64,000 nucleotides of DNA from Streptomyces sp. NBC_01478 (GTDB taxonomy: Bacteria; Actinomycetota; Actinomycetes; Streptomycetales; Streptomycetaceae): assembly GCF_036227225.1 (NCBI RefSeq), contig NZ_CP109444.1:10211501-10275500 (forward strand), in the 5' to 3' direction. The position numbers and the translations under genes were made by a program. The notes under the pieces were generated by a model. The model was not told the origin of the DNA, searched no databases, and saw nothing but the letters and a program-made list of their open reading frames with translations. The stretch's first letter is position 1, and each line of letters starts with the position of its first letter. Below, in pieces: positions 24,601 to 32,530 of this stretch.

Positions 24601-27600
24601 TCAGCGGCCGTGGTGCCGCTGGTTGTGCCGCCGAAGGACCTGCTCGCCCTGCTCCACCGTCATCGGCCGCGCGAACAGATACCCCTGCCCGAACCGGCAG
24701 CCGATACCGGCCAGGAGCTCGCGCTGCGCCGGCTCTTCGATGCCCTCGGCGATCACCTGGAGTCCGAGCGTGTCGGCGAGGCGGACGATTCCCTCGACGA
24801 GCGCCACCTGCCGGGGATCCTGCGGGATGTCGTCGATGAACGTCTTGTCGATCTTGAGTACGTCGATGGGGAACTCCCGGAGATAGCGTAGCGAGGAGTA
24901 CCCGGTCCCGAAGTCGTCGACGGCGATCCGTACGCCCAGATCCTTCAACTCCCGGGTGAGCGCGTCGATCTGGTCGTCCCGCTGCATCAGCACCGACTCG
25001 GTGAGTTCCAGTTGCAGCGATCCCGGGACCAGTCCAGGGGTGTCGAGGGCCCGGCACACCTCGTCCAGGAACCCCGTGTCCCGCCACTGCCGCGCGGACA
25101 CGTTGACACTGATGTACGGCGGTGTCGCGCACTGGCTGCCGTGCTGCAGCCGCGCCATGTCGGACGTGGCGTTCCGCAGCACCCAGGCGCCCAGCGGCGT
25201 GATGTGCCCGGTCTCCTCGGCGAGCGGGATGAACTGCTGCGGGGGCACCAGACCCCGCCGGGCGTGCGGCCACCGGGCCAGCGCCTCGAAGCCGACGACC
25301 TCGTCCGCGGTGATGTCCACAACAGGCTGGTAGCGCAGCGCGAACTCCTCCCTGGCGATCGCGGTGTCCAGCCGCGCCCGCAGATCGTGCCGCTCCGCCA
25401 TCCGCTCGCGCAGCTCGGGCCGGAAGCTGCGCCACTGGCGCTTTCCGGCGGCCTTGGCCGCGTACAGTGCCAGATCGGCATGGGCCAGCAGGTCCTCGGC
25501 GTCCGTGCTGTCCATCGCCGTGGCCACACCCACGCTGGCCGAGACGCTCACCGAGTCGTCGGCCAGATGGAAGGGCCGGTTGAGGGTCTGGATCACCTGG
25601 GCGGCCAGCAACTCGGCGTCCAGGGGCTGCCTGGCGTCCTCCATCAGCACCGCGAACTCGTCACCGCCGAGTCGCGCAGCGGTGTCCGTGCGGCGCAGCG
25701 TCTCCGACAGACGCGCGCCGACCGCGGCGAGGAGCCGGTCGCCGACCGAGTGGCCCAGCGTGTCGTTGACGATCTTGAAGTCGTCCAGGTCGACGAAGAG
25801 CAGGCAGGTGAGTGCCGGCTCCCGGCGACCGCGCAGCAGTGCGCGCTCGGTGCGCTCCAGGAGCAGCGTCCGGTTGGGCAGTCCGGTCAGCGAGTCGTGG
25901 AAGGCCCGCTGGGTCAGCTCGTGCTCCAGCTGCCGCTGTTCGGTCACGTCCCGAAGGGTCACCACCAGCCCGCCCACGGTCTTGTCCTGCCGCAGGTCAC
26001 GGCAGGACACCTCCACCTCGATACGAGCGCTGTCCCGCAGCACCCACCAGTGGTCGTGGGCCTCCTCCCGCCGGTCCCCGCACAGGTCCTCGAGCGTCCG
26101 GTCCGCCCGCTCGCGGTCCCGTGGATCCAGCAGGTCCCGCAGCGCGGTACCGCTGAGCCGGGCGCTGCCGAACACGGCCTCTGCGGACGGGCTGGCGTAC
26201 CGGACGGTCCAGTCGTCGTCGACGATGAGGATGACGTCCGAAGCGTTGCGCACCAGGGTGCGGAAGTACGCCTCGCTCTCCTTGCGGCTGATCTCCTGCC
26301 GCAGCGCGATGCGTTCCGTCGCCAGGCCCGCGTGCGAGGCCAGGATCTCCAGCGTGCCGCGCATCTCGCCGAGCCGGCGTTCGGGCCCCGCCGCGAGCAG
26401 CACGCCCGGCAGCTCGCCCCCGGCCGGCCGGCCGGGCTGGACCATGGGGCACACCAGGGCGGTCGGCAGGCCGTCGAGTCCGCCGGCCGTCTCCGGCCCG
26501 AGCGCGGCGGTGGGAACCATGAGCGTGCGGTGCAGGGCGAGAGCGGTCCGGCCGGCGCCGTCCCGGCCCAAGGACCGGTCGAGCAGCGCGTAGAGATCCT
26601 GGGCGTGTTCTGCCGACAGCACCGTGCTGCTGTGCTCGATCCCCGGTCCGAACAGTGCGCTCACCGCCGAGGCGCAGGTCTGCTCTATCTCCTGCGGCCG
26701 TGCCGCCGCCACCAGGGAGGCGGTCGCCGCACGCAGCGCCAGCTCACGGGTCACCGCCTTGCGATGGGCCACGACCATGCCCGCGAGCCGCAGGATCACC
26801 AGCAGGAACAGGAGACATGAGAAGACGGCGAGCACGGTCGCGTCCCGCACGTTGCCCGCATGCCCTTCGTAGAGCAGGATCGTGGGCGCGATCAGGGTGG
26901 CTCCGGTGAGCAGCAGCAGCCGCCACCGCTGGGGCGGAAGCGCGGATTCCGGTGGGGACTCCGGCGCGGTCAGCTCCGCCATGGAGGGATGCAGCGCGGC
27001 CAGTCCCCAGGCCGTGTAGAAGACGATCCAGCCGGAGTCCACGAGCGTGCCGGCCTGCCACATGTCGTTCAGCTGCAGGATCCCGTACGCGATGTCGAAG
27101 CCGAGCAGGGTGAGGGTGCCCAGGACCAGCAGCTGCACGGCGCGGTTGCGGCCGGAGACCGGGCTGGGGGTGAGCAGCCTGGCCAGCATGGCCAGCACCA
27201 GGACGTCGCCGAGCGGATAGGCGATGCTGATGGCCCGCTGCTGCCAGGTCAGGCCCTCCACCTGGGTCAGTGGCTGCACCAGATACACCCAGACCGGCAG
27301 GGCCAGGCCGGCGGTGATGATCAGCGCGTCCAGCAGGCTGGGCAGGTCACGGTCCGCCCAGCGGTACCGGACCAAGCCGAAGAGGCCCGCCGCGAAGAGC
27401 GGATAGGTGGCGAGATAGCACGCGTCCGCGGGGGAGGGGAACGGATTGGACGCGTGAAAGTACTCCTCCAGCACGTTGTAGGAGGTGTCGCCCGCGATGA
27501 AGGTCAGCAGTCCGCCGGCCAGCGCCCACCAGGGCCAGCGCTGCGCCGGCCGGTGGATGTGCACGCCGGTGAGTACGGCGGCGACGCCACTCAGCCCGAT

Positions 27601-27735
27601 CACGGCCCAGAGTGGTGTGCGCGTCTCCGGGATGGACATGTACAGGCCGGTGACGACCACGATCAGCGTGATGTATACGGCCATCAACCGGTGCGCCAGA
27701 TGCAAGGGCGAGCGCCTCCCCGATTCGGAGGTCAC
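24601..27735 (-). CDS. Membrane c-di-GMP enzyme: multi-span sensor, PAS, GGDEF and EAL
   Basis: A 1044-aa protein. About ten membrane segments fill the first ~330 residues, followed by a GAF-like stretch, a PAS domain (around 490-600), a diguanylate cyclase domain with intact RLGGDEFAVL, and a phosphodiesterase domain with VGFEALARWPH and DDFGTGYSSLRYL. Both catalytic signatures look complete, so it could make and break cyclic di-GMP; which activity wins cannot be read. It lies between the alpha-oxoamine synthase gene and galE, all on the minus strand. Cyclic di-GMP controls development and matrix production in Streptomyces. The GTG 27735 start has a weak ribosome site; ATG 27684 is an alternative. 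Confidence 0.93.
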   Translation of the reverse strand: MTSESGRRSPLHLAHRLMAVYITLIVVVTGLYMSIPETRTPLWAVIGLSGVAAVLTGVHIHRPAQRWPWWALAGGLLTFIAGDTSYNVLEEYFHASNPFPSPADACYLATYPLFAAGLFGLVRYRWADRDLPSLLDALIITAGLALPVWVYLVQPLTQVEGLTWQQRAISIAYPLGDVLVLAMLARLLTPSPVSGRNRAVQLLVLGTLTLLGFDIAYGILQLNDMWQAGTLVDSGWIVFYTAWGLAALHPSMAELTAPESPPESALPPQRWRLLLLTGATLIAPTILLYEGHAGNVRDATVLAVFSCLLFLLVILRLAGMVVAHRKAVTRELALRAATASLVAAARPQEIEQTCASAVSALFGPGIEHSSTVLSAEHAQDLYALLDRSLGRDGAGRTALALHRTLMVPTAALGPETAGGLDGLPTALVCPMVQPGRPAGGELPGVLLAAGPERRLGEMRGTLEILASHAGLATERIALRQEISRKESEAYFRTLVRNASDVILIVDDDWTVRYASPSAEAVFGSARLSGTALRDLLDPRDRERADRTLEDLCGDRREEAHDHWWVLRDSARIEVEVSCRDLRQDKTVGGLVVTLRDVTEQRQLEHELTQRAFHDSLTGLPNRTLLLERTERALLRGRREPALTCLLFVDLDDFKIVNDTLGHSVGDRLLAAVGARLSETLRRTDTAARLGGDEFAVLMEDARQPLDAELLAAQVIQTLNRPFHLADDSVSVSASVGVATAMDSTDAEDLLAHADLALYAAKAAGKRQWRSFRPELRERMAERHDLRARLDTAIAREEFALRYQPVVDITADEVVGFEALARWPHARRGLVPPQQFIPLAEETGHITPLGAWVLRNATSDMARLQHGSQCATPPYISVNVSARQWRDTGFLDEVCRALDTPGLVPGSLQLELTESVLMQRDDQIDALTRELKDLGVRIAVDDFGTGYSSLRYLREFPIDVLKIDKTFIDDIPQDPRQVALVEGIVRLADTLGLQVIAEGIEEPAQRELLAGIGCRFGQGYLFARPMTVEQGEQVLRRHNQRHHGR

Positions 27736-27854
27736 CGGGCCGCGAACGACTCGTCAATGATGAGGTACGGGTACAAAGCGTAGGCACGCCGGGCGCCGGG
27801 CTGCATCTCGTCACCGAGGGCCCGTCTGCCCCACCGTCCCGTGTTCGCCCCGCC

Positions 27855-28910
27855 TCATCGCTTCGTGTTCGGCCGGCGCGCGGAGTCGGTGTAGCCGTGC
27901 GGGTTGAGCCGCTGGAAGCGCCAGGCGTCGCGGCAGATGTCGGCCAGGTCCCGGGTGGGCCGCCAGCCCCAGGCGCGCGCCACCGCGCTCGCGTCGGCCA
28001 CGAGCTCGGGCACGTCGCCCGGGCGGCGCGGCACGACCTCGTACGGAACGGGACGGCCGCATGCCGCGGAGAACGCGGCGACGACATCGAGGACCGAACT
28101 GCCCCGGCCGGCGCCCAAGTTGTACACATGCAGGCCCGGCTCGTCGGCCAGGTGGTCGAGCGCGATGCGGTGGGCCTCGACGGTGTCCATGATGTGCAGG
28201 TAGTCGCGGATCCCGGTGCCGTCCCGCGTGGCGTAGTCGGCGCCGAACACGGGGAGCCGTTCCCGTCGGCCGACGGCGACCTGTGCCACGTACGGCAGCA
28301 GGTTGCCGGGTGTGCCGCGGGGGTCCTCGCCGAGCAGCCCGCTGGGGTGGGCGCCGGCCGGGTTGAAGCAGCGCAGGCACAGCACGGTGTATTCGGGGCA
28401 CCTGCGGCAGACGTCGGCGAGTATGTGCTCGCAGATCCACTTGGAGGCCGCGTACGGGTTGACGGGCCGGGCCGGGGTGGCTTCGTCGAGCGGGCCGTGT
28501 CCTGCGTCGCCGTAGAGCGCGGCGGTGGAGGAGAACACGAGCTGGTGCACCCCGTGCTCGTGCATGGTCCGCAACAGGGCGGTCGTGCCGCCGACGTTGA
28601 TGTCGTAGTACTCGACGGGCCTTCGGGTCGAGGGACCCGCGGCCTTGTGTGCGGCGAAGTGCAGGACGGCGTCGACGGGATGGCGGTCGAAGACGGCCGA
28701 GAGGGCGGGCCGGTCACGGACGTCCAGTTCGTAGACGGCACCGGCGAAGCGGCCGGCGATCCGTTCGACCCGGGCGAAGGCCTGCGGCGTGCTGGTGGAG
28801 TAGTCGTCGACCACGATCAACTCATAGCCGTGGTCGAGCAGTTCGACACAGGCATGACTCCCGATGAAACCGGCTCCGCCAGTGACGAGGATGGTCGACG
28901 GCGGGCTCAT
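27855..28910 (-). CDS. galE: UDP-glucose 4-epimerase
   Basis: A 351-aa extended SDR epimerase: NAD motif GGAGFIGSHACVEL, HFAAHKA, FSSTAALYG with the catalytic Ser, YAASK (catalytic Tyr and Lys of YxxxK), and NPAGAHPSGLLGEDP near the UDP-sugar site. It interconverts UDP-glucose and UDP-galactose or their N-acetyl forms, which would feed precursors to the polysaccharide locus. The short C-terminal tail is Arg/Asn-rich. Element D lies 26 bp before its ATG 28910, which suggests shared control with the 4644 locus. The 119-bp gap to the GGDEF-EAL gene shows no feature. Confidence 0.94.
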   Translation of the reverse strand: MSPPSTILVTGGAGFIGSHACVELLDHGYELIVVDDYSTSTPQAFARVERIAGRFAGAVYELDVRDRPALSAVFDRHPVDAVLHFAAHKAAGPSTRRPVEYYDINVGGTTALLRTMHEHGVHQLVFSSTAALYGDAGHGPLDEATPARPVNPYAASKWICEHILADVCRRCPEYTVLCLRCFNPAGAHPSGLLGEDPRGTPGNLLPYVAQVAVGRRERLPVFGADYATRDGTGIRDYLHIMDTVEAHRIALDHLADEPGLHVYNLGAGRGSSVLDVVAAFSAACGRPVPYEVVPRRPGDVPELVADASAVARAWGWRPTRDLADICRDAWRFQRLNPHGYTDSARRPNTKR

Positions 28911-28936
28911 CAGTCCGGCTCCTCACTGCCAGACAT

Positions 28937-28956
28937 CGTACGTTTACGACGTATAC
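28937..28956 (-). promoter_or_regulatory. Recurrent 20-bp element, copy D
   Basis: Read on the minus strand the sequence is GTATACGTCGTAAACGTACG, oriented toward galE and ending 26 bp before its start codon. Around CGTAA the arms ATACGT/ACGTAC are inverted with one mismatch. It has the same orientation and similar distance to the gene as copy C has to GH15. Confidence 0.7.
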
Positions 28957-29008
28957 AGGAAACTTTGAACCCTTTCGCGACGGGAGTCAAGCGGCGGCAG
29001 CCCTGTGG

Positions 29009-29143
29009 CAACCGGTTTCTGGCGAGACGCGTTACGTTGCCGTGTCCGTGAGCTTGCCCAGTCTTTTCGAAAGTTCGCCCAAGGTCTTGACGCCGTTTCC
29101 AAGCCGGAAGAAGCTCTGCCCCAACGCGTGACAACCGGTTTCT
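29009..29143 (+). promoter_or_regulatory. Two copies of CAACCGGTTTCT, likely operators for the sugar ABC operon
   Basis: The 12-mer CAACCGGTTTCT occurs exactly at 29009-29020 and 29132-29143, spaced 123 bp, just upstream of the solute-binding protein gene. Its core AACCGGTT is a perfect palindrome of the kind bound by LacI-family sugar repressors. The second copy ends 18 bp before ATG 29162 and directly precedes the GGAGG ribosome site. Two spaced operators would allow looping. No LacI gene is in the window. The rest of 28957-29161 shows no gene. Confidence 0.65.
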
Positions 29144-29161
29144 ATTGGAGGTGGTGCGGTC

Positions 29162-30511
29162 ATGCACCCACGTGCTGGTGCTCCCCTGAGCCGCCGACGA
29201 TTTCTCGCCCTCTCGGCAACCGGTGCCGCGACCGGCGCGGCGGCCCTGAACGGCTGCGCCCTCCAGGTGTCGACCGGAGTGAGCGGAGCGGGCGAGACCA
29301 TCACGGTCATGGCGAAGGCCGACGACCTCGGCCCCGACCTGGTCAAGCAGGCCAAGAAGGACACCGGCATCGCCATCAAACGGGTGGACTACGACATCAC
29401 CAAGCTGATCGCGATGCTCACCAGCGGCAACCCGCCGGACCTGGTGCGCGGGGTCGGCGCCGTGGACGCCGCGTTCTACGCCGCACGGGACGTGATGCAG
29501 GAACTGGACTCCTACTTCGCCACCAGCAGCGTGCTGCGTCCCGACGACCTGGACCCGGTCAACAACCTGTGGCGCTACGACGGAAAGGTCCAGGGCAAGG
29601 GCCCCCGCTACGGCATGGCCAAGGACTTCTCCCAGGACTCCATGTTCTGGTTCAACACCGCCGCCTTCGACAAGAAGGGCGTCGCCTACCCGTCGGAGAC
29701 CGAACCCGTCACGTTCGACGAGTGGCTCGCCGACGCCCAGCATCTCGCACAGCGTTCGAAGGGCCAGACGACCGTCTTCGGCGGCAGCTACAACGGCCTG
29801 GTCAAACTCACGCTCATGGCGACCATGACCGCCTCCGCGGGCGGCAGCCTCTTCGCCGACGACTTCTCCCGGGTCGACTTCACCACACCCGAGGCCCGCA
29901 AGGCACTGGCCTGGTACCTGGACTACTGCCGGCTCAAGGTCGGACCCAGCCCCGTCCTGCCCGACCCCAACGGCTGGGACGGCCCCACCTACCAGGCAGG
30001 CCGGCTCGCCATGTCGAACAACGGGTACTGGATGGGCGGCATGATCGGCACCGACAAGAAACTCGCCGCGGTCTCCCGGCTCGCCCCCGCTCCCGTCTTC
30101 GCGGGCGGCCCCCGGATCAGCGCCTGCCAGGGCGGCACCGGCATGTGGATGCCCCGCAAGTCGAAGCACAAGGACGCCGCCTGGCGGATCTTCGAGTGGT
30201 TCTTCGGCGAGGCACCGGCCAAGGCCCGCGCCTCCAGCGGCTGGGGCATCCCCACCCTGAAGTCCCTGCGTCCTCTGATGCCCCGTCAGGAGGACTTCCA
30301 GAAACGGACCTTGAGCGCACAGGAGAACGAGCTGCGGCACTTCTCGGTGGTCGCCGTCTCCCCGTACATCTCGGGCGACGGCTTCGAGGCCCTCTTCAAC
30401 CAGACCGCCACGCCCGCGATGCAGGGCGAGATGTCCGTCGACCGCCTCGCCGGACGCCTCAACTCGGTCATCAACAAGCAGCTCAACCGCGGGAAGGAGC
30501 AGGTGGGATGA
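29162..30511 (+). CDS. Sugar ABC transporter substrate-binding lipoprotein (Tat-type signal)
   Basis: A 449-aa extracellular solute-binding protein, family 1. The N-terminus has a twin-arginine motif LSRRRFLALS and a lipobox ending LNGC, so it should be exported folded and lipid-anchored. The mature part has typical elements: SGNPPDLVRG, DSMFWFNTAAFDKKGV and GGTGMWMPRKSKHKDAAW. It is the receptor of a CUT1 importer with the two following permease genes. The downstream secreted GH28-like and lyase-like enzymes suggest uronic-acid-containing oligosaccharides. GGAGG precedes the ATG; its stop overlaps the first permease (ATGA). Confidence 0.93.
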   Translation: MHPRAGAPLSRRRFLALSATGAATGAAALNGCALQVSTGVSGAGETITVMAKADDLGPDLVKQAKKDTGIAIKRVDYDITKLIAMLTSGNPPDLVRGVGAVDAAFYAARDVMQELDSYFATSSVLRPDDLDPVNNLWRYDGKVQGKGPRYGMAKDFSQDSMFWFNTAAFDKKGVAYPSETEPVTFDEWLADAQHLAQRSKGQTTVFGGSYNGLVKLTLMATMTASAGGSLFADDFSRVDFTTPEARKALAWYLDYCRLKVGPSPVLPDPNGWDGPTYQAGRLAMSNNGYWMGGMIGTDKKLAAVSRLAPAPVFAGGPRISACQGGTGMWMPRKSKHKDAAWRIFEWFFGEAPAKARASSGWGIPTLKSLRPLMPRQEDFQKRTLSAQENELRHFSVVAVSPYISGDGFEALFNQTATPAMQGEMSVDRLAGRLNSVINKQLNRGKEQVG

Positions 30512-31509
30512 CGGTCGATCAGGCATCCTCGCCGGCCGTCGGACGGCCGCGCCCGACCGCGCGGGCCGGCCGCGCCCGGTCCGCCACGCGCACCGGGCCG
30601 TCCATGACGACGCGCAAGCACCGCGCGTTCTACATGTTCGCCTCACCATGGATCGTCGGCTTCTCGCTGCTGACCATCGCGCCCATGGCGTACGCACTGT
30701 GGCTGAGCTTCACCACGTACGACGGCATCTCGCCGCACTGGCACTACGTCGGCCTCGGCAACTACCGCGAGCTGATGGGCGATTCGGTCACCTGGGACGC
30801 CCTGGGCCGGGCCGGTCTGTTCGCGCTGCTCTCCGTGCCGCTGTCGATCATCGCCGGACTCGCACTCGCCGTCCTCGTCAACCGCCCGCTCAAGGGACGC
30901 GGGCTCTTCCGCACCCTGCTCTATCTGCCCGCCGTGGTACCGCCGGTCGGCGCGGGCATCGCCTTCAAGAACCTCTTCGACCAGAACTCCGGTGCCGCCA
31001 ACGGCGCTTTGACCTTCTTCGGCTTCGACGCGATCGGCTGGCTGGCCGACCCCTACGCCCGCTACGTCCTCGTCATGACGGTGCTCTGGGCCGCCGGCAA
31101 CATCATGATCATCTCGCTGGCGGGGCTCCAGGACGTCCCCCGCGAACTCCACGAGGCGGCCCGCATCGACGGGGCGAGCACCTGGCGCACCTTCCGCAGC
31201 ATCACCGTCCCGCTGCTGTCGCCGGTCCTGCTCTTCCAGACCGTGACCGGGGTGATCGCCTCGGTGCAGACCATCATGCCGATGCTGCTCGCCCCCACCG
31301 CGGGCACCGGCGGCCTCACCTCGATCCCGCAGTCCAACTACACCTACATGATCCATGTGTTCGCGGAGTACTTCGCGCTCGGCCGGTACGGATACGCCTC
31401 CGCGCTGCTGTGGGTGCTCTTCCTCCTGATCCTCGTCGCGACCGGACTCATCTTCAGGTTCACCTCGGGCGTGGTGTTCTACAACGTCGACCCGGAGGCG
31501 CAGAAGTGA
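30508..31509 (+). CDS. Sugar ABC transporter permease, MalF type
   Basis: A 333-aa permease with a disordered, Arg/Pro-rich N-terminus of about 35 residues and six membrane spans. The EAA loop is LHEAARIDGASTWRTFRSI. It pairs with the next gene to form the translocation channel for the binding protein encoded just upstream. No ATPase gene is in this operon, as is common in Streptomyces, where one MsiK protein serves many importers. Translation is coupled at both ends (ATGA with the binding protein, GTGA with the next permease). Confidence 0.95.
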   Translation: MTVDQASSPAVGRPRPTARAGRARSATRTGPSMTTRKHRAFYMFASPWIVGFSLLTIAPMAYALWLSFTTYDGISPHWHYVGLGNYRELMGDSVTWDALGRAGLFALLSVPLSIIAGLALAVLVNRPLKGRGLFRTLLYLPAVVPPVGAGIAFKNLFDQNSGAANGALTFFGFDAIGWLADPYARYVLVMTVLWAAGNIMIISLAGLQDVPRELHEAARIDGASTWRTFRSITVPLLSPVLLFQTVTGVIASVQTIMPMLLAPTAGTGGLTSIPQSNYTYMIHVFAEYFALGRYGYASALLWVLFLLILVATGLIFRFTSGVVFYNVDPEAQK

Positions 31510-32369
31510 CCGCCACCAGCGTGCACCCCAAGTCCCCGGCCCGCGTGCGGATACGCGTCAACCGGCTCGTCCTCTACACAGCACTCGTCGCCATCACCGG
31601 CCTGTTCCTGGGCCCGTTCGGCTGGCTGATCCTCACCGGCCTCAAGGCCCCGGCCGAGCTGGCGGCAGCGCCGGTGCACTGGCTGCCGACCCACTTCGAG
31701 TGGCACAACTTCGTCGACGCCTACAAGGCCATCGACTTCCTCGGCTACGCCCGCAACTCCCTGATCATCGCGACCCTTTACGCGACCCTCGTCACCCTCA
31801 GCTCCGCCTGGGTCGGCTTCGGTTTCGCCCGGCTGACCGCGCCCGGCAAGAAGGTGCTGTTCGGCATCCTCATCGGCTCGATGATGCTGCCCCAGATGAT
31901 CACCCTGCTGCCGACCTACCTGATCTTCGCCAAGTTCGGCATGGTCGACACCTACTGGCCGTGGGTGCTGTGGGGCCTGTCCTCCGCCCCGTATCTCGTC
32001 TTCCTCTTCCGCCAGTTCTTCGCGGGCCTGCCGCGCGAACTGGAGGAGGCGGCCATCGTCGACGGCTGCGGCTACGGCGCGATCTTCTGGCGGATCTTCC
32101 TCCCGCAGTCCTGGCCGGTCCTCTCGGCGAGCTTCGTCATCGCCTTCACCTGGACCTGGGGCGACTACATCGCGCCCCAACTCCTGCTCTCCACCGACCA
32201 CTCCACCCTCGCCGTCGCGGTGATGACCACCTACGTCTCGGCGGCCGGCACCCCGAGCACCAACCTCCAGGCCGCGGCCTCCGTGATGTACGTCGTGCCC
32301 ATCCTCCTGATCTTCCTCGTCGCCCAGCGCGGGTTCGTCGCCGGGATGTCCACGAGCGGCCTCAAGTAG
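31506..32369 (+). CDS. Sugar ABC transporter permease, MalG type
   Basis: A 287-aa second permease of the CUT1 importer, with GTG start inside the preceding stop (GTGA). Six spans are visible, with the EAA loop LEEAAIVDGCGYGAIFWRI and the usual ending VAQRGFVAGMSTSGLK. It resembles the partial permease at the left edge of the window, but belongs to a separate operon. The next gene is 161 bp downstream, beyond a strong hairpin. Confidence 0.95.
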   Translation: MTATSVHPKSPARVRIRVNRLVLYTALVAITGLFLGPFGWLILTGLKAPAELAAAPVHWLPTHFEWHNFVDAYKAIDFLGYARNSLIIATLYATLVTLSSAWVGFGFARLTAPGKKVLFGILIGSMMLPQMITLLPTYLIFAKFGMVDTYWPWVLWGLSSAPYLVFLFRQFFAGLPRELEEAAIVDGCGYGAIFWRIFLPQSWPVLSASFVIAFTWTWGDYIAPQLLLSTDHSTLAVAVMTTYVSAAGTPSTNLQAAASVMYVVPILLIFLVAQRGFVAGMSTSGLK

Positions 32370-32414
32370 CCCTTCTTTTCACCCTGTTGCACCGCGACTG
32401 AGCCGTAGGGGTGC

Positions 32415-32482
32415 GCCGGTGTCGAGAGCGCGAGCGCGCGGAGGCCCGAAGGGCTGAGCACGGTCGCGGGCTCGACACCGGC
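32415..32482 (+). terminator. Strong intercistronic hairpin (12-bp stem)
   Basis: GCCGGTGTCGAG at 32415-32426 pairs perfectly with CTCGACACCGGC at 32471-32482, enclosing a 44-nt G/C-rich loop that can fold further. There is no T-run, as usual in Streptomyces. It separates the transporter genes from the secreted enzymes transcribed the same way. It could be a terminator, or an mRNA-stabilising element that sets different transporter and enzyme levels. Confidence 0.65.
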
Positions 32483-32530
32483 TGGAGCGCCCCGGAGGCG
32501 AAGGAGCAAATCAAATAAGGAGTAGTAGGT

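Noticed and set aside
27736..27854. Extra gene or promoter between galE and the GGDEF-EAL gene
   Set aside because: No ORF with plausible start and composition, and no clear hairpin or promoter.
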